Origin: Rhodococcus sp. HM1
GTDB taxonomy: Bacteria; Actinomycetota; Actinomycetes; Mycobacteriales; Mycobacteriaceae
Length of the DNA: 64,000 nt
Reading direction: 5' to 3'
Assembly (NCBI RefSeq): GCF_023218075.1
Contig: NZ_JALPTB010000006.1
Location: forward strand, 62,001 to 126,000
The position numbers and the translations under genes were made by a program. The notes beneath the pieces are model-generated. The model did no database searches, had not been told where the DNA came from, and worked only from the letters and a program-made list of their open reading frames with translations. How positions within the stretch are numbered: the stretch's first letter is position 1; every line of letters begins with the position of its first letter. Positions 17,062 through 29,015 of the stretch are shown here, one piece after another.

Positions 17062-19425
17062 TTACTTCCCGAATCCGGCGCGGCGCAGTGCGTCGGCCAT
17101 CGACCCGGAAGCGGGCGCCGAGTCGGACCGGCGATCCCGCGATCCCTGCCGTCCCCCGCTCTGCCGGCCGCCGCCCGGGTTCCCACCGCCCTGCCGCGGG
17201 TTGCGGCGCTGCTGACCGCCGGGGCGGGCTGCGCCGCGCGCGGACGGGGCCGCACCGCCGTTGCCGTCGCCGGCGGGGATCTCGTCGTCGAGGCGCAACG
17301 TGAGGCTGATGCGCTGACGCGGCACGTCCACGTCGAGCACCTTGACCTTGACGACCTCACCGGACTTGACGACGTCGTGCGGGTCCTTGACGAAGCTGCG
17401 CGACATCGCCGACACGTGCACCAGGCCGTCCTGGTGGACGCCGACGTCGACGAAGGCACCGAACGCGGCGACGTTGGTGACCACGCCCTCGAGCACCATG
17501 CCCGGCTTCAGATCGGCGACCTTCTCGATGCCGGCCGCGAAGGTCGCGGTCTTGAACTCCGGCCGCGGGTCGCGGCCGGGCTTCTCGAGTTCGGCGATGA
17601 TGTCGGTGACGGTCGGCAGACCGAATCGGTCGTCGACGAACTCGGTGGGCCGCACCGCGCGCAGCGCAGTGGTGTTGCCGATCAGTTCCCGCACGGTGCT
17701 GCCGGTGCGCTCGACGATGCGCCGCACCACCGGGTAGGCCTCGGGGTGCACCGCGGAACTGTCGAGCGGGTCGTCGCCGTTGGGGATGCGCAGGAAGCCC
17801 GCGCACTGCTCGAACGCCTTCGGGCCGAGCCGCGCCACGTCCTTGAGCGCCGTGCGGGTGCGGAACGGGCCGTTCTGGTCGCGGTGCGCGACGATGCTCT
17901 CGGCGAGGGACCCCGAGATGCCCGACACACGCGCGAGCAGCGGCACCGACGCGGTGTTCACGTCCACACCGACGGCGTTCACCGCGTCCTCGACGACCGC
18001 GCCGAGCGAACGCGCCAGCAGGGTCTCGGACACGTCGTGCTGGTACTGGCCGACGCCGATCGACTTCGGGTCGATCTTGACGAGTTCGGCGAGCGGGTCC
18101 TGCAGCCGCCGGGCGATGGACACCGCACCCCGGATGGACACGTCCAGGTCGGGCAGTTCCTGCGAGGCGTAGGCGGACGCCGAGTACACGGAGGCGCCGG
18201 CCTCGGACACGACGATCTTCGTCAGGTTCGTCGCACCGGACTTCGCGATCAGCTCGGTGGCGAGGGCGTCCGTCTCGCGGGACGCGGTCCCGTTGCCGAT
18301 CGCGACGAGTTCGACGCCGTGCTTCGCGACCAGACCCGCGAGCGTCGCGAGCGCCTGATCCCACTTGTTGTGCGGCTGGTGCGGGTAGATCGTCGCATGG
18401 TCGACGACCTTGCCGGTGGCGTCGACGACCGCGACCTTCGTGCCGGTCCGGAAACCGGGGTCCAGGCCCATCGTCGGCCGGGTACCCGCAGGTGCGGCGA
18501 GCAGCAGGTCGCGCAGGTTCGCGGCGAACACGTCGACGGCGTCCTGCTCGGCGGACTGCCGCAGCCGCATCCTCGTGTCGAGACCGAGGGAGACGAGCAG
18601 TTTGGTGCGCCACGCCCAGCGCACGGTGTCGAGCAGCCACTTGTCGGCGGCGCGGCCCTGGTCGGCGATGCCGAACCGGGCGGCGATGCGGCCCTCGAAG
18701 TAGGTGCGCTCCCCCGGCTGCGGCTCGTCGCTGTCCGGTTCGAGGGTGAGACTCAGCACCTCTTCCTTCTCGCCGCGCAACACCGCGAGGATGCGATGCG
18801 ACGGCAGATCCGTGAACGGCTCGGAGAATTCGAAGTAGTCGGCGAACTTCGCGCCCTCGGTCTCCTTGCCCGGGCGCACGGCCGAGACCAGCCGGCCACG
18901 CGACCACATCGCCTCGCGCAGTTCCCCCACCAGGTCGGCGTCCTCGGCGAACCGTTCGACGAGGATGGCGCGGGCACCGTCGAGTTGTTCGGCCGTGTAC
19001 TGCGCGGGATCGGTCGTCGGATCCCCGATGAGCGCGTCGGCGACCGGTTCGTGCCCCGCTTCCCGCGCGATCTGCGCCTTGGTGCGCCGCTTGGGTTTGA
19101 ACGGCAGGTAGATGTCCTCGAGCCGCGCCTTGGTGTCGGCGAGCATGATCTGTCCGCGCAGGTGGTCGTCGAGCTTGCCCTGGCCCTCGATCGATTCGAG
19201 GATCGCTGCGCGCCGCTCGTCGAGTTCGCGCAGATAGCGCAACCGTTCGTCGAGCTGCCGAAGCTGGGCGTCGTCGAGGGCTCCGGTCACTTCCTTGCGG
19301 TACCGGGCGATGAACGGCACCGTGGCTCCGCCGTCGAGCAGGTCGACCGCTGCGGCCACCTGATTCTCCCGGACGTCGAGTTCCTCGGCGAGGCGCTGGT
19401 TAACGGTCTTGAGAGCAGTCGTCAC
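17062..19425 (-). CDS. tex: Tex-family S1 RNA-binding transcription accessory protein
   Basis: The 787-residue protein has an N-terminal helical Tex domain (VPFIARYRKEVTGALDD), a YqgF/RNase H-like domain (MGLDPGFRTGTKVAVVD), tandem helix-hairpin-helix motifs (LARVSGISGSLAESIV) and an S1 domain (AAFGAFVDVGVHQDGLVHVS). It ends in an Arg/Gly-rich tail of about 60 residues. Tex binds nucleic acid and affects transcription. GTG at 19425 gives the family N-terminus; an ATG nine codons upstream is possible. It diverges from the lppW-like gene. Confidence 0.93.
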   Translation of the reverse strand: MTTALKTVNQRLAEELDVRENQVAAAVDLLDGGATVPFIARYRKEVTGALDDAQLRQLDERLRYLRELDERRAAILESIEGQGKLDDHLRGQIMLADTKARLEDIYLPFKPKRRTKAQIAREAGHEPVADALIGDPTTDPAQYTAEQLDGARAILVERFAEDADLVGELREAMWSRGRLVSAVRPGKETEGAKFADYFEFSEPFTDLPSHRILAVLRGEKEEVLSLTLEPDSDEPQPGERTYFEGRIAARFGIADQGRAADKWLLDTVRWAWRTKLLVSLGLDTRMRLRQSAEQDAVDVFAANLRDLLLAAPAGTRPTMGLDPGFRTGTKVAVVDATGKVVDHATIYPHQPHNKWDQALATLAGLVAKHGVELVAIGNGTASRETDALATELIAKSGATNLTKIVVSEAGASVYSASAYASQELPDLDVSIRGAVSIARRLQDPLAELVKIDPKSIGVGQYQHDVSETLLARSLGAVVEDAVNAVGVDVNTASVPLLARVSGISGSLAESIVAHRDQNGPFRTRTALKDVARLGPKAFEQCAGFLRIPNGDDPLDSSAVHPEAYPVVRRIVERTGSTVRELIGNTTALRAVRPTEFVDDRFGLPTVTDIIAELEKPGRDPRPEFKTATFAAGIEKVADLKPGMVLEGVVTNVAAFGAFVDVGVHQDGLVHVSAMSRSFVKDPHDVVKSGEVVKVKVLDVDVPRQRISLTLRLDDEIPAGDGNGGAAPSARGAARPGGQQRRNPRQGGGNPGGGRQSGGRQGSRDRRSDSAPASGSMADALRRAGFGK

Positions 19426-19459
19426 GACGTCGAACCCTACCGCTATCCTCATCGCGTCA

Positions 19460-19480
19460 TCCTCGCGCGACGCGCGAGGA
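19460..19480. promoter_or_regulatory. interrupted palindrome between tex and lppW-like gene
   Basis: Two perfect 9-base arms (TCCTCGCGC and GCGCGAGGA) flank a 3-base centre in the 109-base divergent gap. The geometry resembles a dimeric repressor site, but no matching regulator is encoded nearby and the assignment is tentative. Confidence 0.35.
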
Positions 19481-19534
19481 AAACTGGATACCGGGGACGT
19501 CGGCGTCACCGCACAATGGGAGTAGGAGCACCTG

Positions 19535-20527
19535 ATGTCCGGGCCTCGGGGCAGACGCCGATCGATCGTCTCGTTGCTGTTCGCGGCAGCGACCGCGGTG
19601 GCCTGCGGCTCGGTGTCCTCCGATTCCGAGGTTCTCATGGTCGGGGTCACCGCCCCGAATCCGACCGTGGAGATCCTTCCGGTGCCCGCTCCCGAGGTGC
19701 CCTACACGATGAAGGTGCAGGCCCTGACCGACCGGGTGGTCGCTGCCGCCGCCCTGGCCGACGCCCAGCGAGGCGCGCGGGTCACGGTCGCGCTGCTCGA
19801 TCGCGAAACCGGGTCGCGTACGGTGGCCGGCGCGGACGAGCCGATCGAGACGGCGTCGGTGGTCAAGCTGTTCATCGCCGACGACCTGCTGTTCCGGGCG
19901 GGCACCGGCGAGATCGCGCTCGGCGAGGGGGAATACGACGAGATCGCGGCCATGCTCTCGCGTTCGGACGATTCCGCGGCGAGCGATCTGTGGTCACGCT
20001 ACGGCGGTAGCGAGATCGTCGATCGGGTCGTCCACCGGCACGGCCTGACCGACACCAGCGCCCCGTACGACGGGAACTGGTGGAACACCGTCACCACCGC
20101 GTCCGATCTGCTCACCTGGTACGACGCCGTGCTGGGCGGCACCTCCGGACTGGACGAGCGCGGCACCGCGACGATCGTGGGCCATCTGCTCGACTTCGAA
20201 CCAGCCGGTTCCGACGGATACGACCAGCGTTTCGGACTGCCCGACGGGCTGCCCGAGGCGACGGAGCTGGGCGTCAAGCAGGGCTGGATGTGCTGCGTGG
20301 ACGGCAACTGGATCCACCTGTCGACCGGATTCTTCGGCGACGACCACCGTTACGTGGTCGCGGTGCTGTCCCGCGAGAAGGTGCACTACGACGATCCCGA
20401 CCCGGCGGAGTGGACACCGTTGCCGGACACTGCGCTGGTCGACGTCACCGACGATGCGAGCGCGGCGCACGCGCGTGACACGGTGACCCTGGTGGTCCAG
20501 GAGGCGTTCGGGCAGCCGGCGCACTGA
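19535..20527 (+). CDS. lppW: LppW-like lipoprotein with class A beta-lactamase-type fold
   Basis: The 330-residue protein has a signal peptide ending in a lipobox-like AVACGS (Cys at about residue 24), so it is probably anchored outside the membrane. The remainder resembles serine beta-lactamase/PBP folds: SVVK (SxxK) near residue 110, an SDD in place of SDN, and KQG in place of KTG. These departures argue against classical beta-lactamase activity. It has a GGAG ribosome-binding site. Its position beside trmD matches lppW (Rv2905) in M. tuberculosis. Confidence 0.8.
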   Translation: MSGPRGRRRSIVSLLFAAATAVACGSVSSDSEVLMVGVTAPNPTVEILPVPAPEVPYTMKVQALTDRVVAAAALADAQRGARVTVALLDRETGSRTVAGADEPIETASVVKLFIADDLLFRAGTGEIALGEGEYDEIAAMLSRSDDSAASDLWSRYGGSEIVDRVVHRHGLTDTSAPYDGNWWNTVTTASDLLTWYDAVLGGTSGLDERGTATIVGHLLDFEPAGSDGYDQRFGLPDGLPEATELGVKQGWMCCVDGNWIHLSTGFFGDDHRYVVAVLSREKVHYDDPDPAEWTPLPDTALVDVTDDASAAHARDTVTLVVQEAFGQPAH

Positions 20528-20546
20528 CGCGGGCGATCCGGCCCTC

Positions 20547-20591
20547 GTCCGAGACCCCGTCGTCCGAGGCCCGTAGTTCCGAGACCCGCTG
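20547..20591. repeat. three imperfect 15-bp tandem repeats
   Basis: Units at 20547-20561, 20562-20576 and 20577-20591 share the core CCGAGRCCC. They fill most of the 78-base gap between convergent lppW-like and trmD genes and are outside both coding regions. Confidence 0.65.
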
Positions 20592-20605
20592 AGCGGGAAG
20601 CGGAT

Positions 20606-21319
20606 TCAGTCGCCCGGTGTGTCCGCCAGGAGGTCGGGGCGGCGTTCGCGGGTGCGGATCAGGGACTGTTCGCGGCGCCACTGCGCGACCTTGGCGTGGT
20701 CGCCGGACAGCAGCACGGGCGGCACGTCGAGACCGCGCCAACTCGCCGGGCGCGTGTAGCTCGGTCCTTCGAGCAGGCCGTCGGAGAACGAATCCTCTTG
20801 GTGCGACTGCTGATTGCCGAGCACACCGGGCAGCAGCCGGACGACCGCCTCGACCATGACGAGGACCGCGACCTCCCCGCCGATGAGCACGTAGTCGCCG
20901 ATGCTGACCTCTTCGACGCGCACGCGCCGTGCGGCGTCGTCGAACACCCGCTGGTCGATGCCCTCGTAGCGGCCGCACGCGAACACGATCCGCTTCTCAC
21001 CGGACCAGCGGTGCGCGGTTTCCTGGGTGAACGGCACTCCGGCCGGGGTGGGGACGACGAGCAGCACGTCGGGGTCGGGTTCGCCGTCCGGTCCGGCGAG
21101 GACGTCGTCGAGCGCCGGTCCCCACACGGTCGGCTTCATCACCATGCCGGGCCCTCCCCCGTACGGGGAGTCGTCGACGGCCTTGTGCACGTCGTGGGTC
21201 CAGTCGCGCAGGTTGTGGACGCCGACGGAGATCAGGCCCTTGTCGATGGCTTTACCGAGCAGCGCCGCGCGCAACGGCTCGAGGTACTCGGGGAAGATGG
21301 TGACGACATCGAGTCGCAC
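20606..21319 (-). CDS. trmD: tRNA (guanine37-N1)-methyltransferase
   Basis: TrmD makes m1G37 in tRNAs reading CNN codons and prevents frameshifting. The 237-residue protein has the SPOUT trefoil-knot region: [14 protein letters not shown] near residue 50, [11 protein letters not shown], and [16 protein letters not shown] at 21319 gives the family start [15 protein letters not shown]. It begins 4 bases after the rimM stop, closing the rpsP-khpA-rimM-trmD operon. Confidence 0.96.
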   Translation of the reverse strand: MRLDVVTIFPEYLEPLRAALLGKAIDKGLISVGVHNLRDWTHDVHKAVDDSPYGGGPGMVMKPTVWGPALDDVLAGPDGEPDPDVLLVVPTPAGVPFTQETAHRWSGEKRIVFACGRYEGIDQRVFDDAARRVRVEEVSIGDYVLIGGEVAVLVMVEAVVRLLPGVLGNQQSHQEDSFSDGLLEGPSYTRPASWRGLDVPPVLLSGDHAKVAQWRREQSLIRTRERRPDLLADTPGD

Positions 21320-21323
21320 GGAA

Positions 21324-21926
21324 CTACTTGTCTCCCTTGTCTTTTCCACGAGCCTGGCCTTTTTCACGAGCCGGGGGCTCGCCGAAGTCGGGGTCGAGCA
21401 GCCCCTCGGGCGGGTCGATCTCGATGATGCCGGTGGCGATCGAGACGGTCGGCACGATCGCCGTCACGAACGGGATCAACAGCTCGCCCCGATCCGAACC
21501 GGCCGGCCGGATCGCGAGCAGTTCGCCCGCGGCGGTGTGCAGCACCTCGCGGACGGTACCGACCTCGGTGCCGCCGTCGGGCCGTCCCTCGACGATCCGG
21601 ACGGTGAGCCCTTCGAGTTCGTGGTCGTAGAACTCGTCGGGATCGTCGCTCGGCGGCAGCTCGGAGCTGTCGACGACGAACAGCGTGCCACGGAGGGCAT
21701 CGGCGGCATTGCGGTCGGCGACCTGACGCAGACGCAGCAGAAGCCGCCCGGAGTGTTCCCGGGCGGCTTCCACCGTGTACGTGTGCAGGGTCTGCTCGCG
21801 GGGCTTGCGGCCACGCAGCTCGGCGCCGACGGCGAAACGCTCCTCGGGTTCGTCGGTGCGAACCTCGACGACCACTTCACCCTTGATGCCGTGCGACTTG
21901 ACCACACGGCCCACGACGAGCTCCAC
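21324..21926 (-). CDS. rimM: 16S rRNA processing protein RimM
   Basis: RimM assists 30S head assembly around S19. The 200-residue protein has the N-terminal RimM barrel ([18 protein letters not shown]) and a PRC-barrel ([10 protein letters not shown], then [14 protein letters not shown]). It ends in a short charged Lys-rich tail. GTG at 21926 produces the standard N-terminus. It sits 10 bases after khpA. Confidence 0.95.
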   Translation of the reverse strand: MELVVGRVVKSHGIKGEVVVEVRTDEPEERFAVGAELRGRKPREQTLHTYTVEAAREHSGRLLLRLRQVADRNAADALRGTLFVVDSSELPPSDDPDEFYDHELEGLTVRIVEGRPDGGTEVGTVREVLHTAAGELLAIRPAGSDRGELLIPFVTAIVPTVSIATGIIEIDPPEGLLDPDFGEPPAREKGQARGKDKGDK

Positions 21927-21936
21927 TGCCGCTCGC

Positions 21937-22179
21937 CTACTGGTCGGTGTCGACGACGTCGACGCGGATCCCGCGACCACCGATGCCGGTGACGAGGGTC
22001 CGCAGTGCGGTCGCGGTGCGCCCACCGCGACCGATCACCTTGCCGAGATCGTCGGGGTGCACGTGCACCTCGACGGTGCGCCCCCGACGGCCGGTGATCA
22101 GCTCGACCCGCACGTCGTCGGGGTTGGCGACGATCCCACGAACGAGATGCTCGACGGCATCGGCGACAACGGCACTCAT
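21937..22179 (-). CDS. khpA: KH-domain RNA-binding protein KhpA
   Basis: The 80-residue single KH domain has the RNA-gripping GxxG loop ([18 protein letters not shown]). In other Gram-positives KhpA pairs with KhpB in RNA binding and cell-division control. Its ATG overlaps the rpsP TAA (TAATG), showing coupled translation in the rpsP operon, the same arrangement as Rv2908c in M. tuberculosis. Confidence 0.93.
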   Translation of the reverse strand: MSAVVADAVEHLVRGIVANPDDVRVELITGRRGRTVEVHVHPDDLGKVIGRGGRTATALRTLVTGIGGRGIRVDVVDTDQ

Positions 22180-22634
22180 TACTCGGCAGCCTCGGTGGAC
22201 TCGGCGTCGGCGGCCTCGGCGGGAGCCTCGGCAGCCTCGTCCTTGGCGGCCTTCTTCTTCTTGGGCGTGATGGCCTCGGCAGCGGGCTCGTTCTCGGCCT
22301 GCGCGAGCGCGGCCTGGAACAGCTCGAGCTTGGTCGGCTTCGCCTCCGCCTTCTTCAGGGTGCCCTCGGCGCCCGGCAGGCCCTTGAACTTCTGCCAGTC
22401 ACCGGTGATCTTGAGGAGGTTCAGGACGGGCTCGGTCGGCTGCGCGCCGACACCCAGCCAGTACTGCGCACGCTCGGAGTCGACCTCGATCAGCGAGGGC
22501 TCTTCCTTCGGGTGGTACTTGCCGATCGTCTCGATGGCCCGGCCGTTGCGGCGGGTACGCGAGTCCGCGACCACGATGCGGTACTGGGGGTTGCGGATCT
22601 TGCCGAGGCGGGTGAGCTTGATCTTGACAGCCAC
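22179..22634 (-). CDS. rpsP: 30S ribosomal protein S16
   Basis: S16 is an early-binding assembly protein of the 30S body. The conserved core ([20 protein letters not shown] to [16 protein letters not shown]) occupies about the first 85 residues. An unusually long Lys/Ala/Glu tail, typical of actinobacteria, brings it to 151 residues. GTG at 22634 is the family start. It is first in the rpsP-khpA-rimM-trmD operon and is insulated from ffh by a strong hairpin. Confidence 0.97.
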   Translation of the reverse strand: MAVKIKLTRLGKIRNPQYRIVVADSRTRRNGRAIETIGKYHPKEEPSLIEVDSERAQYWLGVGAQPTEPVLNLLKITGDWQKFKGLPGAEGTLKKAEAKPTKLELFQAALAQAENEPAAEAITPKKKKAAKDEAAEAPAEAADAESTEAAE

Positions 22635-22771
22635 TGCTGTTTTCCCTTCGAGCGCGCGAACGCGCATGTCACGTGCAATTCGGACGACGCGCCCTTCTGG
22701 CACGCCCGGTTTTGCCTCTAACCTGTGACCGCCGCGCGGTACGGAACCGGATGCGACGACAGCGAACCATT

Positions 22772-22825
22772 CTGCCAGATCCCACCCCGCCCGGACGAAT
22801 CCGGCATCGGGGTGGGATCCGGCAG
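22772..22825 (-). terminator. ffh terminator
   Basis: An 18-position stem with one mismatch (22772-22789 with 22808-22825) starts 19 bases after the ffh stop. The 18-nt loop itself holds a 4-bp CCGG helix. It separates ffh from rpsP. Confidence 0.75.
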
Positions 22826-22844
22826 CGTCGGTTCTTCGGTGGAT

Positions 22845-24431
22845 CTAGTTCTTCGGCAGCTTCAGTTTCGACAGGTCGAAACCCTCGAGGCCCGGGGGCA
22901 GTTCGTCGAGACCCTTCGGCATGTTGGACAGATCCGGGAAGCCGGCCGGCATGCCGCCGCCCGCACCCGGGAACCCGGCCGGGAGCCCGCCGGGGAATCC
23001 GCCCTTGATCTTCGGCGGGGTCGGTCCGCGACCGCCCTTCTTGCCCTTCTTGCCCTTCTTGTTGCTGCGCTGGTTCTTGCGGGCGCCGGGCATGCCCATG
23101 CGACCGGCCATCGCCGCCATCATCTTGCGGGCTTCGAAGAAGCGGTCGACGAGCTGGTTGACGTCGGAGACCTTCACGCCCGAACCGTTCGCGATGCGCA
23201 GCCGCCGGGACGCGTTGATGATCTTCGGATCGGCGCGTTCCTCCGGGGTCATGCCGCGGATGATCGCCTGGATGCGGTCGAGCTGCTTCTCGTCGACGTT
23301 GGCGAGCGCGTCCTTCATCTGGCCGGCGCCGGGCAGCATGCCCAGCAGGTTCGCGATCGGGCCCATCTTGCGGACGGCCATCATCTGCTCGAGGAAGTCC
23401 TCGAGGGTGAGTTCCCCGGAGCCGATCTTGGAGGCGGTCTTCTCGGCCTGTTCGGCGTCGAAGACCTGCTCGGCCTGCTCGATGAGGGTGAGCACGTCGC
23501 CCATGCCGAGGATGCGGCTGGCCATGCGCTCGGGATGGAAGACGTCGAAGTCCTCGAGCTTCTCGCCGGTGGACGCGAACAGGATCGGCTGCCCGGTCAG
23601 CTCGCGCACGCTCAGCGCCGCACCACCGCGGGCGTCACCGTCGAGCTTGGTGAGCACGACGCCGGTGAAGCCGACACCGGCGCGGAACGCCTCGGCGGTG
23701 CTCACCGCGTCCTGGCCGATCATCGCGTCGAGCACGAACAGGGTCTCGTCCGGCTGCACGGCATCGCGGATGTTCGCGGCCTGCGCCATCAGCTCCTCGT
23801 CGATGCCGAGGCGGCCGGCGGTGTCGACGATGACCACGTCGTACTGCTTGTTGCGGGCTTCCTCGATGCCGGACTTCGCGACGGCGACCGGGTCGGCGGC
23901 CGACACACCGAGCTCGTTCTCGCCGCCACCGATCGAGGTCCCCGGGTGCGGCGCGAACACGGTCACGCCGGCGCGCTCACCGACGATCTGGAGCTGGCTG
24001 ACGGCACCGGGGCGCTGCAGGTCGCACGCGACCAGCAGCGGGGTGTGTCCCTGCCCCTTGAGCCAGGCCGCGAGCTTGCCGGCGAGCGTGGTCTTACCGG
24101 CACCCTGCAGACCGGCGAGCATGATCACCGTCGGCGGGTTCTTCGCGAGCCGCAGGCGGCGGGTCTCGCCGCCGAGGATCCCGACGAGTTCCTCGTTGAC
24201 GATCTTGACGACCTGCTGGGCCGGGTTCAGCGCGCCGTGCACCTCGGCACCCTTGGCGCGCTGCTTGATCTTCGCGATGAACGCGCGCACCACCGGCAGC
24301 GCGACGTCGGCCTCGAGCAGGGCGAGACGGATCTCGCGGCACGTGGCGTCGATGTCGGCATCGGAGAGGCGCCCCTTGCCGCGCAGGTCCTTCAGGACCC
24401 CGGTCAACCTGTCGGAAAGGGATTCGAACAC
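22845..24431 (-). CDS. ffh: signal recognition particle protein Ffh (SRP54)
   Basis: Ffh binds signal sequences and 4.5S RNA and hands ribosomes to FtsY. The 528-residue protein has the N helical bundle, a G domain with the P-loop (LAGLQGAGKTTLAGKLA, near residue 107), DTAGR and TKLDGDARGG. The C-terminal M domain is rich in Met, Gly and Pro and ends with basic stretches (RKNQRSNKKGKKGKKGGRG). The SRP RNA gene was not found in the window. Confidence 0.97.
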   Translation of the reverse strand: MFESLSDRLTGVLKDLRGKGRLSDADIDATCREIRLALLEADVALPVVRAFIAKIKQRAKGAEVHGALNPAQQVVKIVNEELVGILGGETRRLRLAKNPPTVIMLAGLQGAGKTTLAGKLAAWLKGQGHTPLLVACDLQRPGAVSQLQIVGERAGVTVFAPHPGTSIGGGENELGVSAADPVAVAKSGIEEARNKQYDVVIVDTAGRLGIDEELMAQAANIRDAVQPDETLFVLDAMIGQDAVSTAEAFRAGVGFTGVVLTKLDGDARGGAALSVRELTGQPILFASTGEKLEDFDVFHPERMASRILGMGDVLTLIEQAEQVFDAEQAEKTASKIGSGELTLEDFLEQMMAVRKMGPIANLLGMLPGAGQMKDALANVDEKQLDRIQAIIRGMTPEERADPKIINASRRLRIANGSGVKVSDVNQLVDRFFEARKMMAAMAGRMGMPGARKNQRSNKKGKKGKKGGRGPTPPKIKGGFPGGLPAGFPGAGGGMPAGFPDLSNMPKGLDELPPGLEGFDLSKLKLPKN

Positions 24432-24481
24432 CGAATGCGCTCCTGGGTTCTGGCGAAAGACGGACAGTGCTGCGATCCAGG

Positions 24482-24523
24482 GTAGCCGCTCGCCGCGATC
24501 GTGACGTCACGGCGGGCGGCTAC
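24482..24523 (-). terminator. glnD operon terminator
   Basis: A 14-position stem with 13 pairs (24482-24495 with 24510-24523) starts 4 bases after the glnD stop and lies before ffh. No U-tract follows. Confidence 0.65.
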
Positions 24524-24527
24524 CCGC

Positions 24528-27426
<2,899 letters not shown>

Positions 27427-27431
27427 TTATC

Positions 27432-28739
27432 TCACCGGAGCGCCGAGACGAAGTCGTATGCGGATTCCGCGTGCTCCGCCTCGTCGATACCGCGCGCCTC
27501 TTCCTCGGGCGACACACGCCAGCCGAGCGGCTTGAGCGCGAATGCGATCACGGCGGTGACGATGGCGGTGAACACCACGGCGACCAGGGCGATCACGATC
27601 TGCACGACCAGCTGCTTGTAGTCGCCGCCGTAGAACAGGCCGGTCTCGGTGGCGAGGAAGCCGATACCGATGGTGCCCCAAAGGCCGGAGACCAGGTGCA
27701 CGCCGACGACGTCGAGCGAGTCGTCGTAGCCGAACTTGAACTTCAGGCCGACCGCGAGGGCGGACAGCACACCGGCGACGACACCGAGGGCGATGGAGCC
27801 GACCGGGCTCAGCGCGCCGGCCGCGGGCGTGATGGCGACGAGACCGGCGACAGCACCGGAGGCGGCACCGAGGCTGGTGGCCTTACCGTCCCGGATGCGC
27901 TCGGTCAGGAGCCAGCCGAGGATCGCGGAAGCGGTCGCGGTGGTGGTGTTGACCCAGGCCAGGCCGGCGACACCGTCGGCGGCGAACGCGGAACCGGCGT
28001 TGAAGCCGAACCATCCGAACCACAGGAGTGCGGCACCGAGCATCACGAACGGCAGGTTGTGCGGACGCATCGCGACCGTGCCGAAGCCGGCGCGCTTGCC
28101 GATGACCAGGGCGAGAACCAGAGCGGCCATACCGGCGTTGATGTGCACGACGGTGCCACCGGCGAAGTCGATCGGGGCGACCGCGGCGGTCAGGCCACCT
28201 TCACCGTCGTCGACGGTGCCGAACAGCTTCGCGGCGATGCCGTCCTCGGAAGCGGACAGGAGGCCGCCACCCCACACCATGTGGGCGAGCGGGAAGTACG
28301 CGAAGGTCACCCACAGGCCGGAGAACGCGAGCCACGTTCCGAACTTCACGCGCTCGGCGAGAGCGCCGGAGATGAGCGCGGTGGTGATGATTGCGAAGGT
28401 GACCTGGAAACCGATGTCGATGATCTGCGGGTAGTCGCCGAGGCCGGGGAGGAATCCACCCTCCTCGTCGTAGATCGCGCCCTGGAGACCGAAGAATTCG
28501 AACGGGTTGGCGAAGATGCCGCCGACACTCTCGGTGCCGTAGGACATCGACCAGCCCCACAGAACGTAGATCACGCCGATCACAGCCATGGCGCCGAACG
28601 ACATCATCATCATGTTCAGCACCGACTTGGCGCGCGACATGCCGCCGTAGAAGAACGCCAAGCCCGGTGTCATCAGCAGCACCAGCGAGGCCGCCATCAG
28701 CATCCATGCTGCGTCGCCGGTGTTCACCACTTCCTCCAC
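27432..28739 (-). CDS. amtB: ammonium transporter
   Basis: This Amt/MEP/Rh-family channel has 435 residues and 11 expected spans. Recognisable segments are MTPGLAFFYGGMSRAKSVLNMMM near residue 25, FAGGTVVHINAGMAALV carrying the first pore His, and GVHLVSGLWGTIGIG carrying the second. I chose GTG at 28739 over a TTG two codons earlier because GGGAGG sits 6 bases upstream of it. Four GTTTC elements lie upstream and point to GlnR control of the whole amtB-glnB-glnD operon. Confidence 0.96.
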   Translation of the reverse strand: MEEVVNTGDAAWMLMAASLVLLMTPGLAFFYGGMSRAKSVLNMMMMSFGAMAVIGVIYVLWGWSMSYGTESVGGIFANPFEFFGLQGAIYDEEGGFLPGLGDYPQIIDIGFQVTFAIITTALISGALAERVKFGTWLAFSGLWVTFAYFPLAHMVWGGGLLSASEDGIAAKLFGTVDDGEGGLTAAVAPIDFAGGTVVHINAGMAALVLALVIGKRAGFGTVAMRPHNLPFVMLGAALLWFGWFGFNAGSAFAADGVAGLAWVNTTTATASAILGWLLTERIRDGKATSLGAASGAVAGLVAITPAAGALSPVGSIALGVVAGVLSALAVGLKFKFGYDDSLDVVGVHLVSGLWGTIGIGFLATETGLFYGGDYKQLVVQIVIALVAVVFTAIVTAVIAFALKPLGWRVSPEEEARGIDEAEHAESAYDFVSALR

Positions 28740-28801
28740 TTGCAACCTCCCTAGATACCGCGCCGGTCAGCGCGTGGTTGAGGAAAGCTTGCTGCCGAGA
28801 T

Positions 28802-28871
28802 GTTTCCGTGGAAGCGCCGTGTTGTTTCCACGAAGTGAACGGGATCCCGCTTCGTGTTTCTTCTCTGTTTC
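28802..28871 (-). promoter_or_regulatory. GlnR-like operator cluster upstream of amtB
   Basis: Four GTTTC pentamers (GAAAC on the minus strand) lie at 28802-28806, 28824-28828, 28856-28860 and 28867-28871. The last two are exactly 6 bases apart. The second is 6 bases from GTGAA (28835-28839), one mismatch from the GTNAC half site. The GlnR consensus is GTNAC-n6-GAAAC, and amtB-glnB-glnD is a classic GlnR target. Confidence 0.6.
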
Positions 28872-28900
28872 CCGGTTTGCGTTCTTCGTCCGAAGCGTCC

Positions 28901-28979
28901 GAAAAATGGGAAAAGCCGCGCGCGACACGGGTTCCGCGCAACCCCTGCCGGGGATGCGGATCGTGTCGTCGCGCGGCTT
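28901..28979 (-). terminator. ftsY rho-independent terminator
   Basis: A 17-bp stem with one bulge (28913-28929 with 28962-28979) lies about 36 bases after the ftsY stop. On the minus strand it is followed by TTTTCCCATTTTT, one of the few T-rich tails in the window. Confidence 0.75.
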
Positions 28980-29015
28980 CCCCTTCACCGTCGACTGCGA
29001 CGAGCGGGCGCCCGC

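Noticed and set aside
17377-20010. A long open plus-strand frame opposite tex
   Set aside because: It is a shadow of the GC-rich tex coding strand: Arg/Gly/Asp-biased, without domains, and tex has an intact family structure.
19535-20527. Antibiotic-resistance beta-lactamase
   Set aside because: The SDN and KTG motifs are altered (SDD, KQG), the protein is lipoprotein-like, and its position matches LppW, so resistance is not supported.
22704-22771. Possible SRP RNA or tRNA gene between ffh and rpsP
   Set aside because: No SRP Alu/GNAR tetraloop pattern and no cloverleaf was found; the gap is explained by the ffh terminator and the rpsP promoter region.
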